Shown here piece after piece: positions 1-11,044 of a DNA stretch of 64,000 nucleotides. Location: positions 1 through 64,000 of the forward strand of contig JAJIRX010000158.1 of NCBI GenBank assembly GCA_023853785.1, given 5' to 3'. The stretch is from Psilocybe azurescens (lineage: Eukaryota > Basidiomycota > Agaricomycetes > Agaricales > Agrocybaceae). The notes under the pieces were generated by a model that did no database searches, was not told the DNA's origin, and worked only from the letters and a program-made list of their open reading frames with translations. Each line of letters opens with the position of its first letter. Within the stretch, counting starts at the first letter, position 1. The position numbers and the translations under genes were made by a program.

Positions 1-116
1 TTCAGTTATCCCCGGTCCTTTCCTTCCTGCCTGAGCCTTGGTGGACTGCTTGACGATCTGATTGATCCCTTCCAGTGTACGTCTTGCTGCCTGTTGAAAT
101 TATCAGTATCTCCTTA

Positions 117-1580
117 CATGTATAATGCAGGAATATTTACTTGTGAAGCAAGAGGTGCCCAAATCGCTGACGTCCAATGTAATACCAGAAGAATTATCAG
201 AAGATTCAAAATCCTTCCGACCTTTCCGCTATTGTAGTCACTTTCATCGTATATCTTTGCCTTTTTAATCTGACATTCATCGGTAGGGTTTCTCAACAAT
301 TCTCGGTATGTTTTCTTTCTTACCGTCTTTCCCATACAGTGATCTCGAAAGACCCGCCGATACACCACTTGCTATAAAATGTGCCTCGGTGGTTGTCGTT
401 GTCTAGTGTCATGGTCAGAGGTACATTCAAGAGAGAAATTATCACGACGTACACTGATTGCTTGCACCTCCACCTCTTGCTAGCAGGGGCCAAGACCTGG
501 ATGGGAATTGACGACAAATTGGTGAATATATATACCTTCCATGGTCACTTCCGCAGACAATCGCGGATCCCTGCTCGGCAAAGGCTCCATCTTTGACACT
601 TCTTGGTACTGGGGATTGCGAAGGCGCAAGAGGAGAAGAGCGTGGTAAGTCGTACAAATCAAATCCTTTTGACAAATTGTCAACAAGTAATAGCTTGCTT
701 GAGGGACAGGTCATCGCATTGCCACTGATCAACTTTGTGAGTATCCAAAAGATCGTGCTTATTTTGGACTTACATTCCCGACTTCAGGACCTTTCTCCAT
801 TCTTCTCGAGATGTCTCTACATCGTGGCAAACCCTGAGAAGAGCTACTGTAAGTCTCAGCGGTCTTCGTTCCAAAAGTGCTTACATTTCGCCAGTTTCCA
901 GAATAAAAACTAGGATCTTCCTGCCTCCTCAAAAAATTGAATAGATCGCGGTATGCCGATCTTCTTTCTTTTGTTGCTTTTCACTGACCACAGCTCAATC
1001 ATAGTTCCTGTTGATCGACTAATTTATATTACTCCACAATGGTGCCAGATATAACTCACCATTTCTACCAATATCGTACAAGGCAATACTACCATGGTGA
1101 CTTGTTATTGCAAGGTGAGATTTTTTGCTGTCAAATGCAATTGCTTCAACCGGGTCACTAGCTTCAAACACCCTATTACTAGCCAATTCGACCATTCGTG
1201 CCTTGAAAGTTGTCAACATAATTTATTCAGGAAATGTTGAAAAGGCCTACATCGACCCTTGGACGCTGATAAATGACTACAAGACCACGACCAGTACCAG
1301 CGATTGGCTTCAGTTCATCGTTCCCTGGGCTGCCCAGCCAGGTCAGACACGTAATTTGGCCCCATCGTTTCCCAGGATCTTCGAGAATATCCAGGCACTT
1401 CTTCGTGGAAATCTCCCAGATGCGCACCGCTTCATCGTCACCTACAGCACTTTCAGATTCAGCGAAGCCGTTAGTCATGACATACGTACTCCACTAGCCA
1501 GTAGTTCGCTCCGTGGGTGAAAGATAGACAGTTCACTGGGCCTGTTGGTCCTTTGAACTTAGCGTACTTGTAGTAGGCCT
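117..1580 (-). CDS. WD40-repeat protein with C-terminal membrane segment, multi-exon
   Basis: This looks like a fungal WD40 beta-propeller protein of unknown partner. Reading the minus strand, exons carry recognisable blade pieces: GPVNCLSF and HGANYWLV near 1550-1500, DDEAVRIWEI near 1450, VEAIAFDSKKSHLAITSHHG near 1130-1080, VFILETGE near 905, SGNAMTCPSSKLLLVDNL near 720, KDGAFAEQGSAIVCGSDHG near 600 and FEITVWE near 325. The last exon (about 310-117) has a basic stretch, then a hydrophobic segment (LNLLIILLVLHW) about 20 residues from the end, so the protein is probably tail-anchored. Introns are short with plausible GT/AG edges, for example near 1500-1465 and 855-905. I could not find a clean start codon: an ATG near 1590 is followed two codons later by TAG. 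The gene may be 5' truncated. The family is expanded in Agaricomycetes, and no enzymatic role is implied. Confidence 0.6.
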
Positions 1581-2012
1581 AAATCATGCGTAATTAATAA
1601 GTTATTTCATGAACCCTAAAAAACACCTCATCTGGTGATGAGCGCAGATAGACGGAAACAAGACGAAAACATTTATAGAGGAGATCAGCCAACATGAGAG
1701 TCGATAGTACTATGTCAATTGCTTCTGAGGTCAACCCATCCTATTATATGAGAACCGATTTTATTGTTGTCATTCACTTATTGTTTACTTAACGACACTT
1801 AGATGACGATGATGTATAAATCTGGTAAGTGTGTCCTGGCACTGTCATCTCGGTGTCAATATCCCCAAGGCGAAGACAAAGACAAAGCTGTCGGATCCGG
1901 ATTTAAAACAATGCACTTATTATTCAAGCTGGTAACGAAATACAAAGCAAATACAATACAGGAATCAGACTATAAGTGCGTCCACATCGAAACGCAAATG
2001 TAAACTCGAACC
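1581..2012. other. Intergenic, no gene recognised
   Basis: AT-leaning sequence between the WD40 gene and the next plus-strand gene. I see only short unsupported open frames and no repeat or RNA gene. Confidence 0.4.
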
Positions 2013-2908
2013 ATGGATGCTCAGATTGAAACCCATCTTCCACTGATCACGGCTAGGCTCATATTTGCTCCCAAAGTGTTTCACCCTCCTCCTACCATTA
2101 CTCCACGAATGGAGTTTCCGTCAATTATTTTAGAAGAACGAGAGCATTCTCCTACTCCTGACATCAGGCGCGCAACTACTCCAGTCCAGCGGCCTACTCC
2201 AGTCAGGCGGCGACTACTCCAGTCCGGCGGCGACTACTCCAGTCGGCGGCGACTACTCCATCCAAGCGGGTCAGAATTTCCGAAGCTCCTTCAAAGGGTG
2301 TACAACGTGGCGCATCACCAGGCCATTCAACCATAGGAGATGCAATCGAGGTCGAGTTCATCATGTCAGATGATGGCGAGATCATAGGCGGCAAACTGAC
2401 GAAGAAGCGAGTGAGGGCGAAGAAGCAACCGGAAGTGAGGGAATCAGAAAGGGGTTGATACACGAAGCCAAAGGGTGATGTATAGCGTCCAGGAAGAGGC
2501 GGCTATAACCTCAGCAAGGCGTTAGGTTGGAACCAGAAGACCTATGACAGTGTATTGGTAAGTCACCCTGTAGAGTCTAAATACAAAGCCGCTGACCGAA
2601 AACTTAAGAGTGTCGTCACAAAATTGGCCAAGGAGAAGCTTGATACAAGCAAGAGCTATCGCGGGCAAAGCAAGAGAAAGGTTCATCAGCTCTTAGAGAC
2701 TGTCAGTGACATTTCGTTCCCCAAATTATGTTCAAGGACTTACTTTAAGAATCTAGGTTCACAAAGAATTCAGTTTCCTGAAAGACTACGAGAAGATTGG
2801 CCAGTACATGACATGCTGAAGACTTACCTAAAAACAGTTCACAAACAGCTCGAATACAAGGGAAGAGAGACCACTGAGGAGATCGAGAAGGTAAGGAATT
2901 ACATATAA
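2013..2908 (+). CDS. Hypothetical Agaricomycete protein, Pro/Arg-rich start and basic helical end
   Basis: I do not recognise a function. The first part is open from ATG 2013 and is rich in Thr, Pro and Arg because of a short tandem DNA repeat (2171-2262). After the repeat, a different frame continues with a charged segment (EVEFIMSDDGEIIGG, then KLTKKRVRAKK) to a stop near 2455. A later exon (about 2490-2558, YNLSKALGW) joins across a short GT-AG intron (about 2559-2590) to a basic helical segment (ADRKLKSVVTKLAKEK) that stays open to 2908. The frame change inside the tandem repeat suggests slippage has broken the gene, or that an intron is hidden there. The YNLSKALGW block resembles unannotated Agaricomycete proteins found near transposons. 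That is recollection, not a search. Confidence 0.35.
2171..2262 (+). repeat. Short tandem repeat, about 19-20 bp unit, coding Thr-Thr-Pro-Val-Arg-Arg
   Basis: About five copies of a unit containing ACTACTCCAGTC plus a CGGCGGCG spacer. Unit length varies between copies, so the reading frame changes within the array. Confidence 0.65.
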
Positions 2909-3010
2909 GCATATCAGCAGAACAGCATTTGACGAGACTTACAGATTGCAAGGCGGGCTTCATCGAAGAGTAAGGAGTAGATAGTAGTACAATATACCAC
3001 AAATAAAGAG

Positions 3011-3358
3011 GTCCTCTGGACACCCAGAAGACGTTCAATTCAAACAAGATATGTTCTGGTCACCCTGAACACGTTGAAGACAGACAGAGAGTGAGCATCC
3101 TGGTCGTATTACTGGTGCACTTGAGCATTGAAACCGTCCACTGGACACCCAGTGGACGATCTTGTCAAGCATGGCGGAGTCGGTGTCTGCAAACTGCGTT
3201 GGGTCGTGTTGGGCATTGAACGTTGAGATCGTCCACTAGACACCCAGTGGAAGATCTCGTCAAGTATGGGCAGAGTCGGTGTCTGCGAAGTGCGTTGGGA
3301 CGTGTTGGGCGTTGAACGTTGAGGTTGGGATCGTCCACTAGACACCCAGTGGACGATC
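3011..3358 (+). repeat. Cluster of five hairpin motifs; three lie in tandem units of 95-102 bp
   Basis: Five motifs share the centre ACACCC (or CACCC) and fold into hairpins whose arms differ: 3011-3032 (GTCCTCTGG with CCAGAAGAC), 3053-3070 (GTTCTGG with CCTGAAC), 3136-3157 (GTCCACTGG with CCAGTGGAC, perfect), 3225-3258 (arms of 15 with two mismatches) and 3329-3358 (13-base arms with one mismatch). The last three sit in direct repeats of about 95 and 102 bp. Loops are ACAC or TCAC. The same centre returns at 7.4-8.3 kb. Confidence 0.75.
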
Positions 3359-3717
3359 TTGTTCAAGCATGGCGGACTCTGCGAAGTGTGTTGGGCGATT
3401 GTATGAAGTCCGGCGGAGCTCTTACCAAACACCGCCAAAGGCGATTGAACCAAGTCCTGAAGCTCTTACCAAACACCGCAAACAATTAAACGCTCAACCC
3501 TATCTCCTGGCATATCAACCAATGGGGTATATTAAAAATTATGAAGCTACAGAATCGCGTTTCCTGGATCTTCAACGTCTCCGGAAGCAAAGCCATTCTC
3601 CACCTACCCTCAAACCAGACTGCCTCACACAAGACAAGAATCTGAAGGGTAAGACATATCATCAAATTTCAACAAATTTGCATTGGAGTGCACTAACTCA
3701 CTTTTTGACAGCAAAGT

Positions 3718-4107
3718 CTACGCGTCCTGCATCCTTTCCACCCATGTCAACTGGGTCAGACGGATTTTCTTGCCTATCCTCATGACCACAATATCCCCAT
3801 GCCATTTTCCGCCCATCTTGTCAATAACATTGTTGTACACGAGGCCTGTTCGGTTCTTACATGATATCTGGAATTCATGTGACTTGCGGCCTTCAAGGAT
3901 GACTATGTGATAGTAAGTAGATGTATGACTTGGGAATGGATCTCCAAAAGCACTGTGCGTCTGCTTCAATTTCGGAGCTGCATCTTGGACCATTATATTG
4001 CCAAAGAATGGCCTGGTTTCACCTTGGCGATAAAGTCGCCCCTGACTCTGAAATATTTGACCTAGGAAGTAGTGAGCTTGTATAAGTACAATAACCCAAT
4101 ATATCAA
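3718..4107 (-). pseudogene. Hypothetical Agaricomycete protein fragment (GDIVVMR block), frameshifted
   Basis: The minus strand is open for about 129 codons. It contains the block KWHGDIVVMRIG followed, after a 1-base frame change near 3770, by DPVDMGGKDAGRVDFAVKK and a GT donor near 3707. I recall GDIVVMR followed by an ADFAV-like block from unnamed Agaricomycete proteins that often sit beside transposons; I do not know a function. The upstream part contains SAFGDPFPSHTSTYYHIVI. No confident start codon was found and the upstream exons are not clear. The frameshift near the conserved block suggests decay or a sequence error. Confidence 0.35.
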
Positions 4108-4692
4108 TTTCTTTCATACCTTCTTCAAAGCATAAACTGGGAGTTTTTCGGCATTTCTGATGTTCAAAGGCGATTGAGCACAAAGATCGACTTCTTTGCT
4201 GTTTGCTTTGCTCCCAACTCCGAGACCATACACTTTATATAATAATTATTGTGAGCCCTGTTGTAACCATGTAATTCATTCCTACGCACTTGTGCATGTA
4301 GATGGATAACAAAATCATAACAATTATAACAATAAACTTGTGATGGACAACCGGACAACTTACTTGATTTGTATTTGATGTTCGCTCAGTTTTGCAAGTC
4401 GACAAAAGAACGCTATAAATACCGACTTGCATTATAGCGGCAAGTGGATCGCGAAGGGTCGGATTGAGTACTAGTTTGCATTGCGTCGACACTTTCTCCA
4501 CTTGGCGACTCAGGAGAAAGGAGCCATTGTTCGGTTACTCGGTAGCTTGAAATCGTATACCCATGTAGTGAAACAATAAAGTTATTATATTCAATATATA
4601 GCAGTAGTATTACGGTTGCAAATTGCTTTACCGAAACACCATGCCTTCGAGTTCATTCCTACAGCAGATTTTACCACTGTCCAGGCCGCGGA
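4108..4692. other. No gene recognised
   Basis: Only short overlapping open frames on the minus strand with no recognisable domain. No repeats seen. Confidence 0.4.
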
Positions 4693-4974
4693 CTAGAACC
4701 AAGGACGTTGAGATGAGCGAAAACCGCATCTAACAGCAAATTCCAGAAATCGACCAACGACGAAGAGGTATTTACACGATGCTATATCTGTCCATTTTCT
4801 AATACAGAGATCTAGAATCTCATGGGCGTGTTTACTCCCCCTCACGTTATATACCACCGCCTTTTGGATATGCGCTAGGACTGGTGCCGACTTGAGCCAC
4901 CCATTGGCAGGGGAGCAGCTGGATGCAGTTCCGAGACCACTCATGGATGATAGCCCTGGACGTTTGTCCGCCAT
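4693..4974 (-). CDS. Possible small hypothetical protein
   Basis: A 93-codon open frame from ATG 4974 to a stop at 4693. It shows no recognised domain, signal peptide or membrane segment. It lies just upstream of, and divergent from, the coiled-coil gene at 5144. Support is only the open frame. Confidence 0.15.
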   Translation of the reverse strand: MADKRPGLSSMSGLGTASSCSPANGWLKSAPVLAHIQKAVVYNVRGSKHAHEILDLCIRKWTDIASCKYLFVVGRFLEFAVRCGFRSSQRPWF

Positions 4975-5143
4975 AACCTCTGTCCAACCAATTTCAACTT
5001 CAATTCCTTCCGCGCCTGCATTGGGATCACCTTTTCAGTTCAAATTTGGTGAAAAAGGCCAATATCCATAGCGTCCATCCCATCTTGAAGGCAGAGCAGG
5101 GAAATATAAGGGTACTGAGCGACTTCCGATCTCGGAAGAATCG

Positions 5144-7316
5144 ATGGTCGAGAAAACTCGCGTCGTCGAACAGCAGGCATTGGCAACCAGGCAGATAATT
5201 AATCAGAAGAGTGCTGAGGTAGAGGCTCAGGTATGCCTTAAAATGCCCTGTATATGCAAATTGACTTCAACATATATAGGCCGAGAAAACACGCTTCATC
5301 GAACAGGAAGGACTGGCGGCGAAATTGTTGCTTGGACAGAGGGAGGAACGGATCATTGAATTAGAGGCCCAGGTACAGCTATATGTGCCCTCGAAACCAT
5401 TTAAAAGCTAACAAATGATAGGTCGGCGTTTATAAAACCGAATTATCGGAGTTCATGGCACGACTGGAGAAGCTGGAGGGATATCGCGAAAAGGGACAAT
5501 CTAGGCAACGGGTCAACCACTCAGGTTGCTGCCGTACTCGACCTAAATTCCCTCCAACAATCCTTTGCCCAACAATCCTTTGCCCAGTGGGGAAGACATT
5601 CACATGGCCAGTGCCACTGAAGTGGGGTCGGAAACGGTCATGCTCCATAAAGCATCACACGCAGAAGATGCCGCGACAACCAAAGAGAGCATTTCAAATG
5701 AGGGAGACTCAAGTTCTATGGCGAGAAGGATGCCGAGGAGCGGGGCCAGGAACCAATTGAATTCAAGCGATGAATTAGAAGGCGATGATGTCAACATGTC
5801 ACGATGGCGACAAGGGAACCAAAAAACAGGAAGGGAAGAAAGTTACGGGAGAAAACACCGTCGTGCTGCGTTGAACAATGATGATGATGAAATGACACGC
5901 CCGAGTCCAACAGTGATAGTGACAAGGAGGGCGATGGACGGAGGCAACCCGGACGACGGGGAAGAATTGGTAAGATGCCTTTTTGTCTTGGAGATCTACA
6001 CTGACTCTCTCACAGAACGACGATAAATCTTCCGTCCCAAAGCCTGTCTTTCATTTCCAAAAGACCAACAGCGGAGGTGCTGGGCCACGATTACAGTGGA
6101 TCCTACAAAGCCTTTCAATCCCACCACCAAGCCAACACCCAATCCCACAAACATGCCAACGTCGTTACTTCAGCCCTTGGAGATGACACCCAAGAGCAAG
6201 TTCGCGGCAATTGTCCAGATCGTCCTTGCGACTCCAGGGCCCAGAATTCGAGGCAAGTCAGTCGCTCCGATCACGGACCTCAAAGAAAAAATATTACTGG
6301 GGCGATTGTGAGCAATCCGAATAGAGAGAGGATTCCAAGAACACGCGAGTTGGTGGTAAGAAAATAAATGTCTTCAAAAGAAAATGGTGGACTGATTTTT
6401 TCCACGGTCGGCAATCCGGAAACATATGAACAAACTTCTCCAGATGCAGAGCGACAATGAGATCCGTAAACTTCCACAGCCAACCAAAGATACTGTTGAA
6501 GCCTTTGCTGACGGAGAAGGGGAAGGTCCAAAGCTTATTCCAATGGAGCTTGCATTCGCCTACAAGAAGAAGGAGCCGTGGAACGCGCCTGGCCGAGATG
6601 TTTTTGACGATTTCTTGGAAAACCAAGGGGAACCTTTAAGCAGCATTGAGAAGTCCGAATGGCCCGTTATTTATGAGAAGTATTGGCAGCGCTTTGGGAA
6701 CCTCAAGAAGGAATGGAAGAGTTGGCAAGCGAAGGAGGGCGAAGAGCGATAAAGAGGTGAAACTTCGCAACTCCCAAAAGAAGAAAAAGATGCAGAAGGT
6801 GACAAGAGCCCGGGATGCTAGGGCGACACCATGTAAGTTGACATTCATTTATCTAAACAAATAGCTGGATGCTTACCGAATTTCAGCTCAAAGACCTCCG
6901 AATTGAAATAACGGACGGAAACAAAAGCAAGTCCGATGGAAGTGTTGATGATGTATGGTATTTCCTTTGGGTTGTTGCGACTAGGCTTGGTTTGGGCGGT
7001 ACGAGCTCTGGCGAAAGCAGTGTCGAATGTGGAAGTAACCCCGCAAGTTCGTTATCAGGTCGGTCGGCTTGGCGTGGTCGAGAACTCATTCCATATCTCC
7101 AAATGATGCGACCGTGATTTCAATCGGTACAATCGTTATGGAAATGCAAAGCCCGGAAATCCATACCGAGCGAGCAGCGTCTTGCAGGGGGCAACACCGA
7201 GCACCAGGTCGGCTATCAAGGGCCTCCCGAGGAACTTCTACGACAAAACCTGGTTGTCGAACCTCACTAGCGAAGAGTTGAGCTTTTTGCAACCCGAGCC
7301 AGAGATGGCGTTCCCT
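5144..7316 (+). CDS. Coiled-coil hypothetical protein of an Agaricomycete family, probably damaged
   Basis: Function unknown. The first three exons join cleanly in frame: 5144-5230, 5280-5372 and from 5422, with introns of about 50 bases. They encode a Glu/Gln-rich amphipathic coil (KTRVVEQQALATRQII, then KTRFIEQEGLAAKLLL, then ELSEFMARLEKLEGY). A polar, acidic middle follows (NSSDELEGDDVN; NNDDDEMTRP) with an intron near 5970-6016. Further pieces (about 6426-6750, EWPVIYEKYWQRF) and a C-terminal block (about 7110-7316: RDFNRYNRYGNAKPGNP, then GLPRNFYDKTWLSNL) match my memory of one unnamed family ending in this Tyr/Trp-rich block. Between 6020 and 6370 three frames are partly open and I cannot choose one. 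Frame changes suggest damage. Proteins of this kind often neighbour retrotransposons, so a gag-like origin is possible but not shown. Confidence 0.4.
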
Positions 7317-7416
7317 GTAATCATAGCATACAATAATTAGTATACCAATTAGTTTGATTCCAATACGTACTTACAATCGATACCCAGTTATGCCATGTCA
7401 ATAGCGAAGTCAAACA

Positions 7417-8335
7417 TTCTGGACACCCAGAACAAGACTTCAGAGTAGCCTCAAGATATATCAGGCACCACTCCAGACACCCAGAGTAAGAGCCGAGAAG
7501 AAGCGCCCGTCAGTCAACCGACGAGGTCGGAAGGGAAGTGGTGCACCAGGAGGCATCGGTCGAAACATTGCACATATATCGCCATTGCCCCGGACACAGT
7601 ATCAGTCCTCACTCTAGACACCCAGAGCTGAGAAGAGAACCGTGAACCAACCGCGGGGGCGAGTTGCTGTTCCTCTAGACACCCAGAGTAACATCCTCAG
7701 CCACGACTCTAGACACCCAGAGCCGAGGCGATGTTGCGCTACCCTAGCCATGACTCTAGACACCCAGAGTAGTGGACGGGAAGGCACAAGTGACAATGTC
7801 ACAAGTGCCAACAGTCGAAGTGAGGCGCGGGCGAAGTGCACACGTGATGTTTGTACGCAAAGACGCTGACAAACACTAGTGCCAGTTGTTGTCCTAAGTC
7901 GTTTCTCAACCTCTTTGACGACGACCAACGCACTCTGGGTGTCTAGAGTGCTTCTACAGGCCGTCTGTCTACTCCTACTTATCTCTCTCTTTAATACACA
8001 CTAATTCACTCGCATAACTTCGTCTCTCTTCATTTTGACCACTTCCACTTATACCTCTACCCAACCTCTACCTTCTCTCATTACGACGTGTTGACGCTGT
8101 ATTCTGGGTGTCTAGAGCCCAGAGTCCTCCACTAACCTCTCCCTCTTGACGTGTTGATGCTGTGTTCTGGGTGTCTAGAGCCCAGAGTCCTCCACCAACC
8201 TCTCCCTCTTGACGTGTTGGCGGCTGTGTTCTGGGTGTCCAGAGCCCAGAGTCCTCCATCCAACCTCCAATACCTCAAATCCTACCGGCTATATCTCCTT
8301 TTGGCGCTTTGACACCGTGTTCTGGGTGCCTAGAG
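7417..8335. repeat. Eleven hairpin motifs, six forward then five inverted
   Basis: The motif CTRGACACCCAG and its complement occur at 7417, 7470, 7612, 7673, 7707 and 7753 (forward) and at 7931, 8102, 8165, 8229 and 8320 (reverse). Arms vary but mostly stay complementary: TTCTGG with CCAGAA at 7417-7432; CTCTAG with CCAGAG at 7612-7627; ACTCTAG with CCAGAGT at 7753-7770; CACTCTGG with CTAGAGTG at 7931-7950. All forward copies precede all reverse copies, so the whole block resembles an element with inverted internal arrays. I could not find terminal repeats or a target duplication. Confidence 0.75.
8085..8268. repeat. 63-bp tandem repeat, three copies
   Basis: Units start at GACGTG 8085, 8148 and 8211. 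Each includes one reversed hairpin motif and the segment AGAGTCCTCC. The third is slightly diverged and partial. Confidence 0.75.
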
Positions 8336-8456
8336 CCCTCAGTCGCTTCGCTCTTGTCCAACACACTCTGACGCCAATTTTATCGTTCAAACAACTTCTA
8401 TTCAATGTATGTATTCAGTATGTTTGATAGGCTCTCATTGCTAAACTCCTGCTAGA

Positions 8457-11044
8457 ATGAAACCCGGCCTCAGTTCCAGCGAAATTGACCATTCTTTCGG
8501 GCATGCTTTCCTTAGGAATGGGGAGATCTACTATTCCCCCAACTGCTCGCGTCGAGTAGCCGTACCGGAATACCACGAAAACAATCCCTACCCCTTTCAT
8601 CGCCAGGATGCGCGATATGAAAGGTTCCTACTCGCCCACATGGTGGACGCTGACCATATCACTATCTCGCGTTTGTTCCCCTCACGACCCTCATTCGATG
8701 GACTCGTGTTTGGTTGCCTCCGTGAATTTGTCCCCCACATCATATCATATGGAGATGGAGATAAGTACGGGTTGGCATCAGAGAAGGTTTCTCAGTGGAA
8801 GGATTTGGAGGATGGCCTCCTCATGATCGCTTTCCTCCTCAATAAACATCACCGAAACGCCAAATTCGTGCGGCCCTGAAGCCACCTCTTCCATCTTTTC
8901 TCGGGTTTGGCAAAGCCTATCGGGAACACCGCTCTGCTTCGTCTTTCTACTCGCTGCCTCACGCGATTGGTTCCTCATGTGGATGGCATTAATCTCCGGC
9001 AAGATGGCCGATATTTTGAGCTTAAACGAACCCGAGGAAGCAAAAGACTGGTTCTCTCTGCTCAGCGACGACCATATTCCAGAAGCTTGGTTGAATTCCA
9101 TGATAGCCTCCAGGATATGCAGCTTTTCTCAGCAGTGTCCACGTGTCGGGACCTTCCTCAACATTCACAATCCACAGCCACACCAACCAAGCGTCCAATG
9201 GTTCCTTGCCTTTCATATACCTGTTTGGTATTGCTGGCACCCAGGCGGTCCTGACCAATTCGCGGCCCCCAGCGCACTTCTTACAAGATGCGACAACTTT
9301 TATCCCCAAGTCACCATCTCGAATGGTTCCGATCGTTCCTTCTTCGGCACCATCACCTCGTCCTTTATCTCCCCTTCGCCGACCTACGGAGCTCTCGCTC
9401 GATGAGTACCAGAAAGCCAAGAAAGCTTACCTTGCTACGAAGCCTTGGGAAATTTTTTCGCTGATCACGCGGAGAGAAATAAGAGAGTCATCGCCAAGGA
9501 AAATGACCGAGATCGCATGACACGTCTGAACCGGGAGCGAAAGCCACCCACGGTCTCTGCCGAAGTATATCTGTGGGATTGGAGTGAAGACGATGGAATC
9601 GAGCTACGTCCGTACACGCGTTCCCAACCGGTTACGTGAAGACACCCTTGGAGAGCACTCAGTTTCCCAAAAATATACGACACCGTTTAGAATGTCTGGG
9701 ATTGCTGCGAGTACTTTGGAGAACCTGACTACGACGGCGACTACGACGACGACGGCGATTCACGGGATATGCACCCAGAGTCCTCTGCCCCAGAACTTGG
9801 CACAGAAGCTCAGGACTATGAAGCCATCCTCAACGAAGCGGGTTGAGGAGGTTCAAAGAAATCCGAATGCTTATTCCATCGACCTGAGAAGGTATTCCGA
9901 GCGCGGTCCAGAGACCAATCTGGAGCATAGTGCTGGTCAGGTCAATATTCATCAGTACCTATACCGCTACTACGGGTTTCTGGCCCCTATACCTATTTCT
10001 GATGCCACCCCTGTAAATTCTAACAATGACTGGGGTGAATGTCTGAAATCTGTCGGCCCTCGATGCCAAAGTCAATGAACCTCTTCCGGGACTCACTGGC
10101 CCTATCGTCAATTTCATCAAAGGGATGCAACAAGCAGCTGGACCACAGGCCTTCGAATGGGACCTTCTGGCGGATAATTACAATCCTCTAACCAAGGACC
10201 TCATCTCCCGTCACCTTCGCCGACTTCCAAACGGCGAATATCTCCTTCTGAAATCCTCTCTGTGCAATGATAGGCCACGTGATTGGCATATCGCATTAAC
10301 AACATCTGCCAATGCACTCTATGTAACCAGATGGCTGGTCGATATCAAAACCGAGCGTCCCGATTGAAGATGTGGCCCAACATCTTGCCAAAGAAGGCAT
10401 GTCTTTTGCACATATCTCACCCTAGACCCACTCCCATCAACGATTTCTTTGTCTGGGATCGAAGCAGCAATTCCTCGGCGTAGCGCCAACTACACATTTA
10501 CCGTCAACGATTACCAGACATATCTTTCAGACCGCAATCGACTCCTGTCCACCCCTCGTGGCCGAGCAGCTATTCTTCGAGGGGAATTGTAGGCCGCCCT
10601 CGCCAAAGAGTGTCTTGGAGTCGACGCGGTCCTCTCTGGCCCTTCTTCAGTAGTAACTACCTATCGTCTTGGTTGTTCCGTTGACCACTCCCAAGGGACT
10701 TTTTGGGATGACAATCTCACCGACGACGAACTTGCCATAATCTGTGGGATGTTTTACTGCCATACTGGTATGTTACATGTTCATTAAGTCTATTGGTATC
10801 TAACCATATTTTAGGAAATCGAGACCAAATCGCAAAACTCTCATGGTGGCCGCTGCCTGAATATTGGGACCAAGCGAGTAACTCGTTCAACTGGGGACAT
10901 TGGACGGAATGGGACGAACACTGGTATCAAGAGCATTTGCTGAAGATCCAAGATGGGAAAGTCCTGCCTCTTAGCCATACGGGATGGCGGCGTGAAATTG
11001 AAGTCGGCGCCTTCTTGGAGAAAGGTCACGATGATAAATCTTGA
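8457..11044 (+). pseudogene. Broken Agaricomycete-specific protein of unknown function
   Basis: The first exon (8457-8879) is open and contains YYSPNCSRRVAVPE, NNPYPFHRQDARYERFL and SRLFPSRPSFDGLVFGCLRE. The protein then continues in other frames: RDWFLMWMALISGKMADIL (about 8960), VGTFLNIHNPQP (about 9150), DEYQKAKKAYLATKPW (about 9400), ERKPPTVSAEVYLWDWSEDD (about 9540), GEPDYDGDYDDDG (about 9720), LYRYYGFLAPIPISDATPVN (about 9960), FEWDLLADNYNPLTKDLISR (about 10150), YTFTVNDYQTYLSDRNRLL (about 10500), FWDDNLTDDELAIICGMFYC (about 10705) and SWWPLPEYWDQ to DEHWYQEHL (about 10835-10950). At least five frame changes are needed, several at short homopolymers, for example a run of T near 9454. 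I recall a large unnamed Agaricomycete family with this block order and a WWPLP-like tail. An intact copy would exceed 700 residues. No enzymatic motif is recognised. Confidence 0.6.

Noticed and set aside
7417..8335. CRISPR-like array
   Set aside because: The organism is a eukaryote, spacing is irregular, spacers are themselves repeated and the motif inverts midway.
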